Assembly: GCF_014863585.1 (NCBI RefSeq)
Contig: NZ_CP062253.1
Location: forward strand, 6,128,001 to 6,192,000
Reading direction: 5' to 3'
Source of the DNA: Pseudomonas gozinkensis
GTDB lineage: Bacteria; Pseudomonadota; Gammaproteobacteria; Pseudomonadales; Pseudomonadaceae
DNA: 64,000 nt
Shown: positions 44,989-52,350 of the stretch, piece by piece
Layout: each line of letters opens with the position of its first letter
Numbering within the stretch: the stretch's first letter is position 1
Made by a program: the position numbers and the translations under genes
Notes under the pieces: generated by a model
What the model saw: the letters and a program-made list of their open reading frames with translations, nothing else
Told to the model about the DNA's origin: nothing
Databases searched by the model: none

Positions 44989-45410
44989 AACCAGCCGAGC
45001 TTGAGAAACTGTTTGACCAGCGTCGTCACCCGGCTGCGATCCGTGCGATTGGTGCGCCCGTCGTTGTCGACGTCCGAACACAGCACAACCTCGAAGCCGC
45101 CATCGTTATCCAGGTCGTGGACGGCGGCCTTGTAAGCGATCGTTTCGCCCTCGTGAAAGTGCAGCCTGACTGATTCCGGCGTTCCATCGCTGCCGGGGTT
45201 CAGAGCGAACATCCGCAGATGTCGCGTGTCCTCGTCGGCCGCGTTGAACCAGGCACATTTCAGATAGGTGCTGGAGAAGCTGCGCAGTAGCGCCACCTCG
45301 CGAGCCGAGGCTTCGCGCCAATCCAGTTCGCTGTCATGAAAGCGCAGCTCGATACTGTCCGCTGCGCCGCTGCCTTGTCGATCCTGGGCAATCACTTTCA
45401 AAAAACGCAT
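44985..45410 (-). CDS. Small protein with dockerin- or EF-hand-like Ca-binding loops
   Basis: A 141-residue protein starting at complement 45408-45410. The N-terminal half is charged and beta-like (SIELRFHDSELDWREAS). The C-terminal third has two acidic loops, DLDNDGGFE (99-107) and DVDNDGRTNRTD (113-124), followed by a helix RSRVTTLVKQFLKL. The second loop plus helix looks like half of a dockerin/EF-hand calcium site. It has no signal peptide. It lies downstream of the phosphonate cluster with a gap of 86 bases, so it may be separate. Function unknown. Confidence 0.65.
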   Translation of the reverse strand: MRFLKVIAQDRQGSGAADSIELRFHDSELDWREASAREVALLRSFSSTYLKCAWFNAADEDTRHLRMFALNPGSDGTPESVRLHFHEGETIAYKAAVHDLDNDGGFEVVLCSDVDNDGRTNRTDRSRVTTLVKQFLKLGWF

Positions 45411-45496
45411 CCGTGCGCTCCTTCGGCAAAAAAACAGTCTGGGCCGAAGGGGACAACACGCGCCATGCACCGTTTCCCGGTTTGGCGTAAGAAGGT

Positions 45497-46063
45497 TCAG
45501 CGCGCTTCGCGGGACAACACGGTAAAGGCCTTGTGCTTCAACACCGCAAGATCCATCACCGGCACCGCCATTTCCTTCGCCAGCTCATCCCACTGGCGCA
45601 TCCGCAGGCTAACGGCGCACAACGGATCCTGCTCGAACGCATCCGCTTCAGCCTCGGTCATCACCCCGCCCTGATATTCCAGGGTGCGGCGGCTGGCTTC
45701 GCTCAAGCGTTCGTAATAACCCGCCTCTCTGAGCGTCAGGTAACGCTTGGCCTGGACGTGATATTCCACCAGCCGCGCCAGGCGCTCGCTGAATCCGGCC
45801 TCACGCAAATAGTCCGCGCCGAGGCGTTCGTGGCTGACCACGCCGTAGCCGCCCATGTTCTCCGCACCTTCGGCACACAAATGGCCGATGTCGTGGAAGA
45901 ACGCGGCGAGCACCACTTCATCGTCAAAGCCTTCGGCGATGGCCAGTTGCGCCGCCTGGGACATGTGCTCGATCTGCGACACCGGTTCGCCGATGTAGTC
46001 GCTGGCGCCGAAGCGCTCATAGAGGCCGAACACCCGGGCGATGACTTGTTCGTGACTCAACAT
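45497..46063 (-). CDS. PhnZ-like HD-domain mixed-valent diiron oxygenase
   Basis: A 188-residue HD-domain protein of the phosphonate-operon type. Ligands expected for an HD diiron oxygenase are His33, His57-Asp58, His78, His102 and Asp159, close to the PhnZ set as I recall it. A Tyr23-x-x-Glu26 pair (DYIGEP) matches PhnZ Tyr24/Glu27, which guard the iron site. PhnZ cleaves 1-hydroxy-2-aminoethylphosphonate to glycine and phosphate. Its start overlaps the FAD oxidoreductase stop (TGATG), so the two are coupled. No PhnY homologue is in the window, so the immediate substrate is uncertain. Confidence 0.82.
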   Translation of the reverse strand: MLSHEQVIARVFGLYERFGASDYIGEPVSQIEHMSQAAQLAIAEGFDDEVVLAAFFHDIGHLCAEGAENMGGYGVVSHERLGADYLREAGFSERLARLVEYHVQAKRYLTLREAGYYERLSEASRRTLEYQGGVMTEAEADAFEQDPLCAVSLRMRQWDELAKEMAVPVMDLAVLKHKAFTVLSREAR

Positions 46064-47196
46064 CAGTTCTCTCCAAAAAGCCGTGCAACATTGCGCTCGG
46101 CCATGGCCGGGCCGACGCTCATGCCGACGCCGCTGTGCATCAGCGCCACACTCAGCCCCGGTGCCGGCCGCAGGAACGAAAACGGCCCCGGCCCCCGGGA
46201 ACCATAGACACCCTGCCAGCGCTCGACCACTTGCACCTTGCAGCCGAGGGTCTGTTCGACCAGTTCGAGCATCCAGTTGTCGACCTGCTCGGCGTTGAAC
46301 GGTGAAGGATCGCTGCCGTAATGGTGCGAATCACCGATGATCAGTTCGCCGTAAGGCGTCGGGCTGATCAGCAGGTGAATGCCGTTTTCCTGAAGGTGCG
46401 GCTGCTCGCGCAGAATCTGTGCCTGCACAGCCGCTGCTTCCGGCAAGTCAGCGAAGGCGCCGTAGTGCACGCAGCTGAGGCCGGTGAGCAAGGCGTGTTG
46501 CAAGTTCAGATCAATCTGCGGCCGGGCGCGGAGCATTTGCAGACGGCAGATTTGCGGGTCGAGGGTGGCAATCGGCTCGGCCAGCAGGGTCTGATAATCG
46601 TGGCCGGAACAGACAATGATCTGCTCGGCGGTGAAGCGGCCGACGGTGCTGTGCAGGCGTCCCGGCTCGACGTCGCGCACCAATGTCGAGAAGTGAAACT
46701 CGACGTCGAGTTCGCGACGCAGGTAATCGATCAGCGCCGGAATCGCTTCCCGGGAATACAGCTGTTGATCGTCCATGCCGTGCAACGCGGCGCGGTGATG
46801 GCTGAACTGGCCGCCATACAGATCGCGCAGCGCGGCACCGCGCAGCAGCTCGACACGGTAATCATGCTCCACGGCGCGCCCGGCGCAGAAGGCTTCGAGC
46901 AAGTGCTCTTCGGCCTCGGTGCGGGCGAACAGGTACGAACCGTTGCGCTTGAGTTGCAGGCCGGCGAGCTGTGCCCACTGGCCCCAGATCTCGCGGCTGG
47001 CTTTGGCCAGTTCGAGCATCGGGCCCGGTGGCTGGCCGGTGACCAGCGCCTGACCGAAGTTGCGTACCGAGGCGCCGAGTGGCGTGGCGGTGCGCTCGAA
47101 AACCGTAACCTTGAGACCGCGCCGGGCGGCGGCATAGGCGTGGGACAGGCCCAGAATGCCGGCGCCGACGATCAGCAAGTCTTTGTGTTGTGTCAT
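46063..47196 (-). CDS. FAD-dependent oxidoreductase of phosphonate clusters
   Basis: A 377-residue DAO-type flavoprotein (glycine-oxidase fold). It has the FAD motif LLIVGAGILGLSHAYAA (GxGxxG at 11-16), an acidic ribose-binding end in TVFERT and a C-terminal FSFLRPAPGLSVALMHSG segment for flavin. It is of the type seen beside aminoethylphosphonate transporters, where it probably oxidises an aminophosphonate amine. I chose the ATG at complement 47194-47196. It precedes and overlaps the PhnZ-like gene and follows the transporter genes after a repeat pair. Confidence 0.82.
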   Translation of the reverse strand: MTQHKDLLIVGAGILGLSHAYAAARRGLKVTVFERTATPLGASVRNFGQALVTGQPPGPMLELAKASREIWGQWAQLAGLQLKRNGSYLFARTEAEEHLLEAFCAGRAVEHDYRVELLRGAALRDLYGGQFSHHRAALHGMDDQQLYSREAIPALIDYLRRELDVEFHFSTLVRDVEPGRLHSTVGRFTAEQIIVCSGHDYQTLLAEPIATLDPQICRLQMLRARPQIDLNLQHALLTGLSCVHYGAFADLPEAAAVQAQILREQPHLQENGIHLLISPTPYGELIIGDSHHYGSDPSPFNAEQVDNWMLELVEQTLGCKVQVVERWQGVYGSRGPGPFSFLRPAPGLSVALMHSGVGMSVGPAMAERNVARLFGEN

Positions 47197-47220
47197 TGAG
47201 AGGTGCTCTGAATGCGAGAC

Positions 47221-47316
47221 CGCCATCGCTGGCAAGCCAGCTCCCACATTGGCCGGTGTGAAACACACATTGTGTGAACACCGCCAAACCTGTGGGAGCT
47301 GGCTTGCCAGCGATGG
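47221..47316. repeat. Palindromic 'CCATCGCTGGCAAGCC' repeat pair inside the phosphonate cluster
   Basis: The arms CCATCGCTGGCAAGCCAGCT and AGCTGGCTTGCCAGCGATGG are exact inverses. It separates the binding-protein gene from the FAD oxidoreductase gene on the same strand and may lower readthrough or protect the upstream message from decay. Confidence 0.9.
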
Positions 47317-47339
47317 GGCCCTGTCAGTCGATGAAGATC

Positions 47340-48365
47340 TTACTTGGCAGCGACTTTCTCGGACTTGCCGTCATAGCGCTTGCGCCATTCGGTCAGGATC
47401 TCGTCACGATTTTTCGAGGCCCAGGCAAAGTCGTTCTTGATCAGGCGTTGCTCGTAGTCGGCCGGCAGTTCGGTCTGCGGCTTGGCGATGCCCGGCTGCG
47501 CGAGGACGGCGAAATTTTCCTTGTACAGGTCCATCGCCGGGGCGCTGGCGGAGAAGTCAGCCAGTTTCTTCGCGGCCTCTTCGTGCGGAGTGCCTTTGAT
47601 CACCGCAGTCGCTTCGATCTCCCAGCCCAGGCCTTCCTTCGGCAGGATGATGTCCAGCGGCGCACCCTGGCGCTTCAACTGAACGGCCGGGTATTCGAAG
47701 GAAATGCCGATCGGGAATTCGCCCGCTGCCGCCAGTTTGCAAGGCTTGGAACCGGAGTGAACGTACTGGCCGATGTTCTGGTGCAGACCGTCCATGTAGG
47801 CCCAGCCCTGTTTCTCGCCGAAGGTTTGCAGCCAGGCGCTGACGTCGAGGAAACCGGTGCCGGACGAGGCCGGGTTCGGCATCACGATCTTGCCCTTGTA
47901 CTCAGGCTTGGTCAGGTCCTGCCAGCTCACCGGTTTGGTCAGGCCCTGTTTCTCGGCCTCGACGGTGTTGAAGCAGATCGTTGCGGCCCACACGTCCATG
48001 CCGACCCAGGCTGGCGGATTGGCCGCGTCGCGGTAGTTCGCGCCGATCTTGCCAAGGTCCTTCGGTGCGTAACTTTGCAGCATGCCTTGCTGATCGAGGA
48101 TCGCCAGGCTCGACGCCGCCAGGCCCCACACCGCGTCAGCCTGCGGGCGATCCTTTTCGGCCAGCAGTTTGGCGGTGATGATCCCGGTGGAGTCGCGCAC
48201 CCACTTGATTTCAACGTCCGGATTGGCCTTTTCGAAGGCCTCTTTATAGGACTTCAACTGTTCGGCTTCGAGGGCGGTGTACACCGTCAACTCGGTTTTT
48301 GCCGCGAAGGCATTCAGGCTGAAAGTAGCGAGCACAGCAGCGGCCAGGGCCATAGGCTTGAACAT
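47340..48365 (-). CDS. 2-aminoethylphosphonate-type ABC transporter substrate-binding protein
   Basis: A 341-residue periplasmic protein with a signal peptide (MFKPMALAAAVLATFSLNAFA). The mature part has TELTVYTALEAEQLKSYKEAF and WVRDSTGIITAKLLAEKDRPQADAVWGL (cut), a Fe3+/polyamine-type binding fold seen in AEP-binding proteins. It is followed by permease and ATPase genes on the upstream side, in the order expected of an AepXVW-like uptake system. The ligand is inferred from the cluster. Confidence 0.85.
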   Translation of the reverse strand: MFKPMALAAAVLATFSLNAFAAKTELTVYTALEAEQLKSYKEAFEKANPDVEIKWVRDSTGIITAKLLAEKDRPQADAVWGLAASSLAILDQQGMLQSYAPKDLGKIGANYRDAANPPAWVGMDVWAATICFNTVEAEKQGLTKPVSWQDLTKPEYKGKIVMPNPASSGTGFLDVSAWLQTFGEKQGWAYMDGLHQNIGQYVHSGSKPCKLAAAGEFPIGISFEYPAVQLKRQGAPLDIILPKEGLGWEIEATAVIKGTPHEEAAKKLADFSASAPAMDLYKENFAVLAQPGIAKPQTELPADYEQRLIKNDFAWASKNRDEILTEWRKRYDGKSEKVAAK

Positions 48366-48413
48366 GATCGTTTTCCTGTCTTTTGAGTTGAGGGGGAGTT
48401 GAACGGGATGGAA

Positions 48414-50138
48414 TCAGTGGCCCGGCGCCGTTTGCCGCCAGGCCTGGGAGCGGCGCAGCAAGCCGCGCGAAGCCCACGCCAGCAACAGGGACACACCCGC
48501 CGAGGTGAACAGAATCAGGGTCGACATCGCCGCCGCGCCGCCGACGTTGCCGGCGTCATCCATGTTCAGCACTGCTACTGCCGCGAGGATGGTGTCGGGG
48601 CTATAGAGGAAGATCGCGGCGGACACGGTGGTCATGGCCGAGACGAACAGGTAGCGCACGATGTCCAGCAGCGCCGGCAGGCAGATCGGCACGGTGACCC
48701 GCAGGTAATGCCGGTACAGCGGCGCCTTGAGCGACAGCGCGGCGGCTTCGAACTCGGCGTCGAGCTGGCGCAGTGCGGTGGTGGCGGTCATCTGCGCAGT
48801 GGTCAAATAGTGAGCAATGGTGCAGACGATCAGCAGGGTCATGGTCCCGTACAGCACGTGCAGCGGGTTGCCGGTCAGGTTGAAGAAGAAGACGTAACCC
48901 AGACCCAGCACCAGCCCCGGCACCGCCATCGGTACGAAACTGAGCATTCGCAGTGTCAGATTCAACCCGCGCTGGCTGCGGGTCTTTTCCATCAGGTAGG
49001 CGCCGGTGAAGATCAGCACGCTGCCAATCAGCGCCGTGCCCAGCGCCATCTTCAGACTGTTGCCGTAGGCCAGCCAGCCACCGCCGGCGGTTTCGTTGAA
49101 CTGATAGTGGTTGAGCGACAGCGACAGGTTGTACGGCCAGAACTTCACCAGCGACGAGAACACCGCCATGCCGAACACCAGCAGCAACGCGGCGCTGATC
49201 AGCAGGACCACGCTGAGATAAAAGGCATCGCGCTTCTTCGACGGCGCCGGTTTGAACACCTGGGCGCGGCCGCTCATGGAGTCGCCGTGACGACGACGCA
49301 GCCAGGCATCAACGCCGAAGCTGAACAGCGCCGGCAGCAACAGAACCATGCCGATCAACGCGCCACGACCGAATTGCTGCTGGCCGACCACCGCTTTGTA
49401 GGCTTCCAGCGCCAGCACCTGATAGTCGCCACCGACCACCACCGGCACCCCGAAATCGGTGATGGTCAGGGTGAACACCAGGCAGAACGCGGCGAACACG
49501 GCTTGGCGAGTCGCCGGCCAGGTAATGCTGCGGAAGGCTTTCGCAGGACTGGCGCCCATGCTCGACGCAGCGTCGAACAATCGCGCATCCGCCAGCGACA
49601 GGGCTGACAGCAAAATCATCAAGGCGTGTGGGAAGGTGTAGATCACCTCACCCAGAACAATCCCCCAGAAACCGTAGATGTTGTCCGACAGCAGCCCGCG
49701 CAACATGCCCTGATTGCCGAACAGATAGACCAGCGCAATCCCCGGCAACATCGAAGGTGCCATCAGCGGCAGCAGCGAAATACCGCGCCAGATGCCTTTT
49801 GCCGGAATCAACGTGCGCTGCAAGGCGTAGGCAAACAGGTAGGCCAGCGGTACGACGATGGCCGCAACGCTGAGGGAAACTTTCAGGCTGTTGCCGAGCA
49901 GCCAGTGGAAATTGTCGCTGGTCACCAACTCTTTCGCGGCGAGCCAGCCACCGCCCTGCCCGGCTTCGCTGCTGAAACCGCGCCAGAAGATCGCCAGCAA
50001 TGGCAACAGCACCGCCACACCGAGCAACACCAGCAGCAGGAGTTTGCCGCCGAGGACGAAGATCCGGTCGCCGACCTCGGCCCCGGACACCTGCCGCGCC
50101 TGCTTTTGCGGTAGCGGCAGTGCGAGGTTGCTGTTCAT
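48414..50138 (-). CDS. 2-aminoethylphosphonate-type ABC transporter permease (fused two-domain)
   Basis: A 574-residue inner-membrane protein with two binding-protein-dependent permease domains in one chain, each with about six helices. EAA-like loops lie near DARLFDAASSMGASPAKAFRSI and LDAEFEAAALSLKAPLYRHYL (cut). Fused permeases of this size occur in Fe3+ and AEP transporters. Its start overlaps the stop of the ATPase gene by one base (TGATG). Confidence 0.86.
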   Translation of the reverse strand: MNSNLALPLPQKQARQVSGAEVGDRIFVLGGKLLLLVLLGVAVLLPLLAIFWRGFSSEAGQGGGWLAAKELVTSDNFHWLLGNSLKVSLSVAAIVVPLAYLFAYALQRTLIPAKGIWRGISLLPLMAPSMLPGIALVYLFGNQGMLRGLLSDNIYGFWGIVLGEVIYTFPHALMILLSALSLADARLFDAASSMGASPAKAFRSITWPATRQAVFAAFCLVFTLTITDFGVPVVVGGDYQVLALEAYKAVVGQQQFGRGALIGMVLLLPALFSFGVDAWLRRRHGDSMSGRAQVFKPAPSKKRDAFYLSVVLLISAALLLVFGMAVFSSLVKFWPYNLSLSLNHYQFNETAGGGWLAYGNSLKMALGTALIGSVLIFTGAYLMEKTRSQRGLNLTLRMLSFVPMAVPGLVLGLGYVFFFNLTGNPLHVLYGTMTLLIVCTIAHYLTTAQMTATTALRQLDAEFEAAALSLKAPLYRHYLRVTVPICLPALLDIVRYLFVSAMTTVSAAIFLYSPDTILAAVAVLNMDDAGNVGGAAAMSTLILFTSAGVSLLLAWASRGLLRRSQAWRQTAPGH

Positions 50139-51214
50139 CAGGCAAACACCTGCAGGCTGCGTGGCGGCAAGGCGACCATGATCTGCTGGGCGCCGAGGCG
50201 CGGCATGGCTTCCGGCGCCAGTTCGGCGAGCAAGGCATGGCCTGGCAATTGATCGAGTTCGAAGCTCATGCGGCAGCGGTTGCCGAGGAAAGTGATCTCG
50301 CGGACCTTGGCCGGGAACAGGTTTTCCTCATGCACCAGCGGATTGACGTTGATCGCTTCCGGGCGGCAGAACAGCCGGCCCGACGGACTATGGACGCTGC
50401 CATCGGCCAGGCGCAGGTTCATCCCGCCGACCTTGGCGTGGCTGTCGCTGCTGCGCTGGAACGGCAGCCAGTTGCCCTGGCCGACAAACTCGGCCACGAA
50501 CGGCGTGGCCGGGCGGTTGTAGATTTCCTGCGGGGTGGCGTACTGCTCGACCTTGCCGTTGTTCATCACGGCGATGCGGTCGGCCATCAGCATGGCTTCG
50601 TCCTGATTGTGGGTGACCATCAGGGTGGTGATGCCGAGGTTGCGTTGCAGTTGGCGCAGCTCGGTGCACAGATGCTCGCGCACCCGGGCATCGAGGGCCG
50701 ACATCGGTTCGTCGAGCAACAGCAGCGACGGCGCCGGTGCCAGAGCGCGGGCCAGTGCCACACGTTGTTGCTGGCCGCCGGACAATTGGCCCGGGTACTT
50801 TTTCTCACTGCCGCTGAGGCCGACCAGTTCCAGCATCTGACCGACGCGACGGCGCACTTCATCGCGACCGCTGCCGGCGAGGCCGTAGGCAATGTTCGCT
50901 TCGACGGTCAGATTGGGGAACAGCGCGTAGGACTGGAACAGAATGCCGTAGTCCCGAGCCTGCGGGGCGAGGTGGGAAACGTCGCGCTCGCCGAGGTACA
51001 ACTCGCCGCTGTCCTGCTTCTCCAGACCGGCAATGCAACGCAGCAGCGTGGTCTTGCCACAGCCCGACGGGCCGAGCAGGCACACCAGCTCACCGGCCGC
51101 GACATCGAGGGAGACGTTATCCAGCGCCGTGAATGCGCCGAAGCGCTTCTGCACGCCGCGCACTTTCATCGGTGCGCCGGGGTTGGTCAGGGCAGTTGCG
51201 ATTGCAGGGTTCAT
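50138..51214 (-). CDS. 2-aminoethylphosphonate-type ABC transporter ATP-binding protein
   Basis: A 358-residue ABC ATPase with Walker A GPSGCGKTTLLRCIAG, Q-loop FQSYALFPNLTV, signature LSGGQQQRVALARAL, Walker B LLLLDEPMSALD and switch His VTHNQDEAM. A C-terminal TOBE-like domain (about 245-358) is present. It is the first gene of the phosphonate transporter transcript. A LysR gene lies upstream after 256 bases that include a repeat pair. Confidence 0.88.
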   Translation of the reverse strand: MNPAIATALTNPGAPMKVRGVQKRFGAFTALDNVSLDVAAGELVCLLGPSGCGKTTLLRCIAGLEKQDSGELYLGERDVSHLAPQARDYGILFQSYALFPNLTVEANIAYGLAGSGRDEVRRRVGQMLELVGLSGSEKKYPGQLSGGQQQRVALARALAPAPSLLLLDEPMSALDARVREHLCTELRQLQRNLGITTLMVTHNQDEAMLMADRIAVMNNGKVEQYATPQEIYNRPATPFVAEFVGQGNWLPFQRSSDSHAKVGGMNLRLADGSVHSPSGRLFCRPEAINVNPLVHEENLFPAKVREITFLGNRCRMSFELDQLPGHALLAELAPEAMPRLGAQQIMVALPPRSLQVFA

Positions 51215-51262
51215 GGACAGGCCTCATCAAGCAGATGAGACGAATCCTAGAGTTGTAATGCG

Positions 51263-51295
51263 TCGGTCATATGGCAACAAGGCAAAATCGACCGA
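51263..51295. promoter_or_regulatory. Possible regulator-binding dyad upstream of the phosphonate operon
   Basis: TCGGTC (51263-51268) and GACCGA (51290-51295) are an inverted pair 21 bases apart in the 140-base region before the ATPase start. It could be a LysR site, but the arms are short. Confidence 0.25.
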
Positions 51296-51353
51296 TAGTG
51301 GTATTCAGGGATTTTGGTTCAGAACTTCAGATCATGTGTCGTTTGATCTGGCC

Positions 51354-51445
51354 CCATCGCTGGCAAGCCAGCTCCCACAGTTTCTCGGGTGTTTACAAAA
51401 TTTGTATTCACTGAAGATTCCTGTGGGAGCTGGCTTGCCAGCGAT
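51354..51445. repeat. Palindromic 'CCATCGCTGGCAAGCC' repeat pair
   Basis: The arms CCATCGCTGGCAAGCCAGCT and AGCTGGCTTGCCAGCGAT are inverted around a unique core. It lies between the LysR gene and the transporter operon, both on the minus strand. Confidence 0.9.
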
Positions 51446-51470
51446 AAGGCCTGAACAGGCACTGGAGATC

Positions 51471-52334
51471 TCAGGCCGGGGACATTTCCTGGGCCAGTCC
51501 GAGAAACGCCGCTGGCAACCGGGCGTTCTTGCGTTCCTTGAGGCAGTAAAGGTATTCGGGAATCTGCGGCGCATTCTCCAGGGTCAACACCCGCAACTGC
51601 GGATCGTGCGGCACTTCCTGGCGGGCAATGATGCTGATGCCGATGTTGCGCAACACCGCTTCGCGGATCGACTCGCGGCTGCCGATCTCCAGCAACGGGC
51701 CGAAACTGACGCCAGCACTGGCCAGCAACTCTTCGGTCAGGCGCCGAGTCGTCGAACCGGACTCGCGCATCAACAAGGTATGCCCGGCCAGCGCACTCAG
51801 CGTCACATGGTCGTGCGCCGCCAGTGGATGATTGCGATGCACCGCCAGCACCAGTGGATCGCTGCCCAACACCCGACGGATCAGCCGGGCATCGTCGAGC
51901 AACTGCGAGGATGCCGCGACATCCACCCGGTAATCCTCCAGCGCTTCGAGCACCTGCTGTGAATTACCGATTTCCACCGAGACTTCCACCTGCGGCAAAC
52001 GCTCGCGGAAGGTCTTCACCAGATCGAGGATGTAATACGGCGCGGTGGCGGCAATGCGCAGCGTGCCCTGCACCTGGCCGCTGTTGCGCAGGAAGAACTC
52101 GATATCGGCCTCCTGCTGCAACAGCGCCTTAACCATCGGCAACAGCCGCGCGCCTTCGTCGCTGACACTCAGGCGTCGGCCGCCACGGTAGAACAGCTCC
52201 ACCGAATACTGGCTTTCCAGATTGCGAATCTGAGTGGTCACGGTCGGTTGGCTGAGGCCGAGCTTTTTCGCCGCCAGCGTGATGCTGCCCAGACGGGCCA
52301 CCATGTAAAACGCTTTCAGCTCGGCACTCAGCAC
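51471..52334 (-). CDS. LysR-family regulator of phosphonate use (probable)
   Basis: A 287-residue LysR protein. The N-terminal winged helix has FYMVARLGSITLAAKKLGLSQP and TVTTQIRNLE; the rest is a periplasmic-binding-like effector domain (about 90-287). Related regulators sit beside AEP transporter genes, so control of the neighbouring operon is likely. It is transcribed in the same direction as that operon, not divergently, so autoregulation and operon control would need separate sites. Confidence 0.83.
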   Translation of the reverse strand: MLSAELKAFYMVARLGSITLAAKKLGLSQPTVTTQIRNLESQYSVELFYRGGRRLSVSDEGARLLPMVKALLQQEADIEFFLRNSGQVQGTLRIAATAPYYILDLVKTFRERLPQVEVSVEIGNSQQVLEALEDYRVDVAASSQLLDDARLIRRVLGSDPLVLAVHRNHPLAAHDHVTLSALAGHTLLMRESGSTTRRLTEELLASAGVSFGPLLEIGSRESIREAVLRNIGISIIARQEVPHDPQLRVLTLENAPQIPEYLYCLKERKNARLPAAFLGLAQEMSPA

Positions 52335-52350
52335 AACCGTCCCTCTTCCT

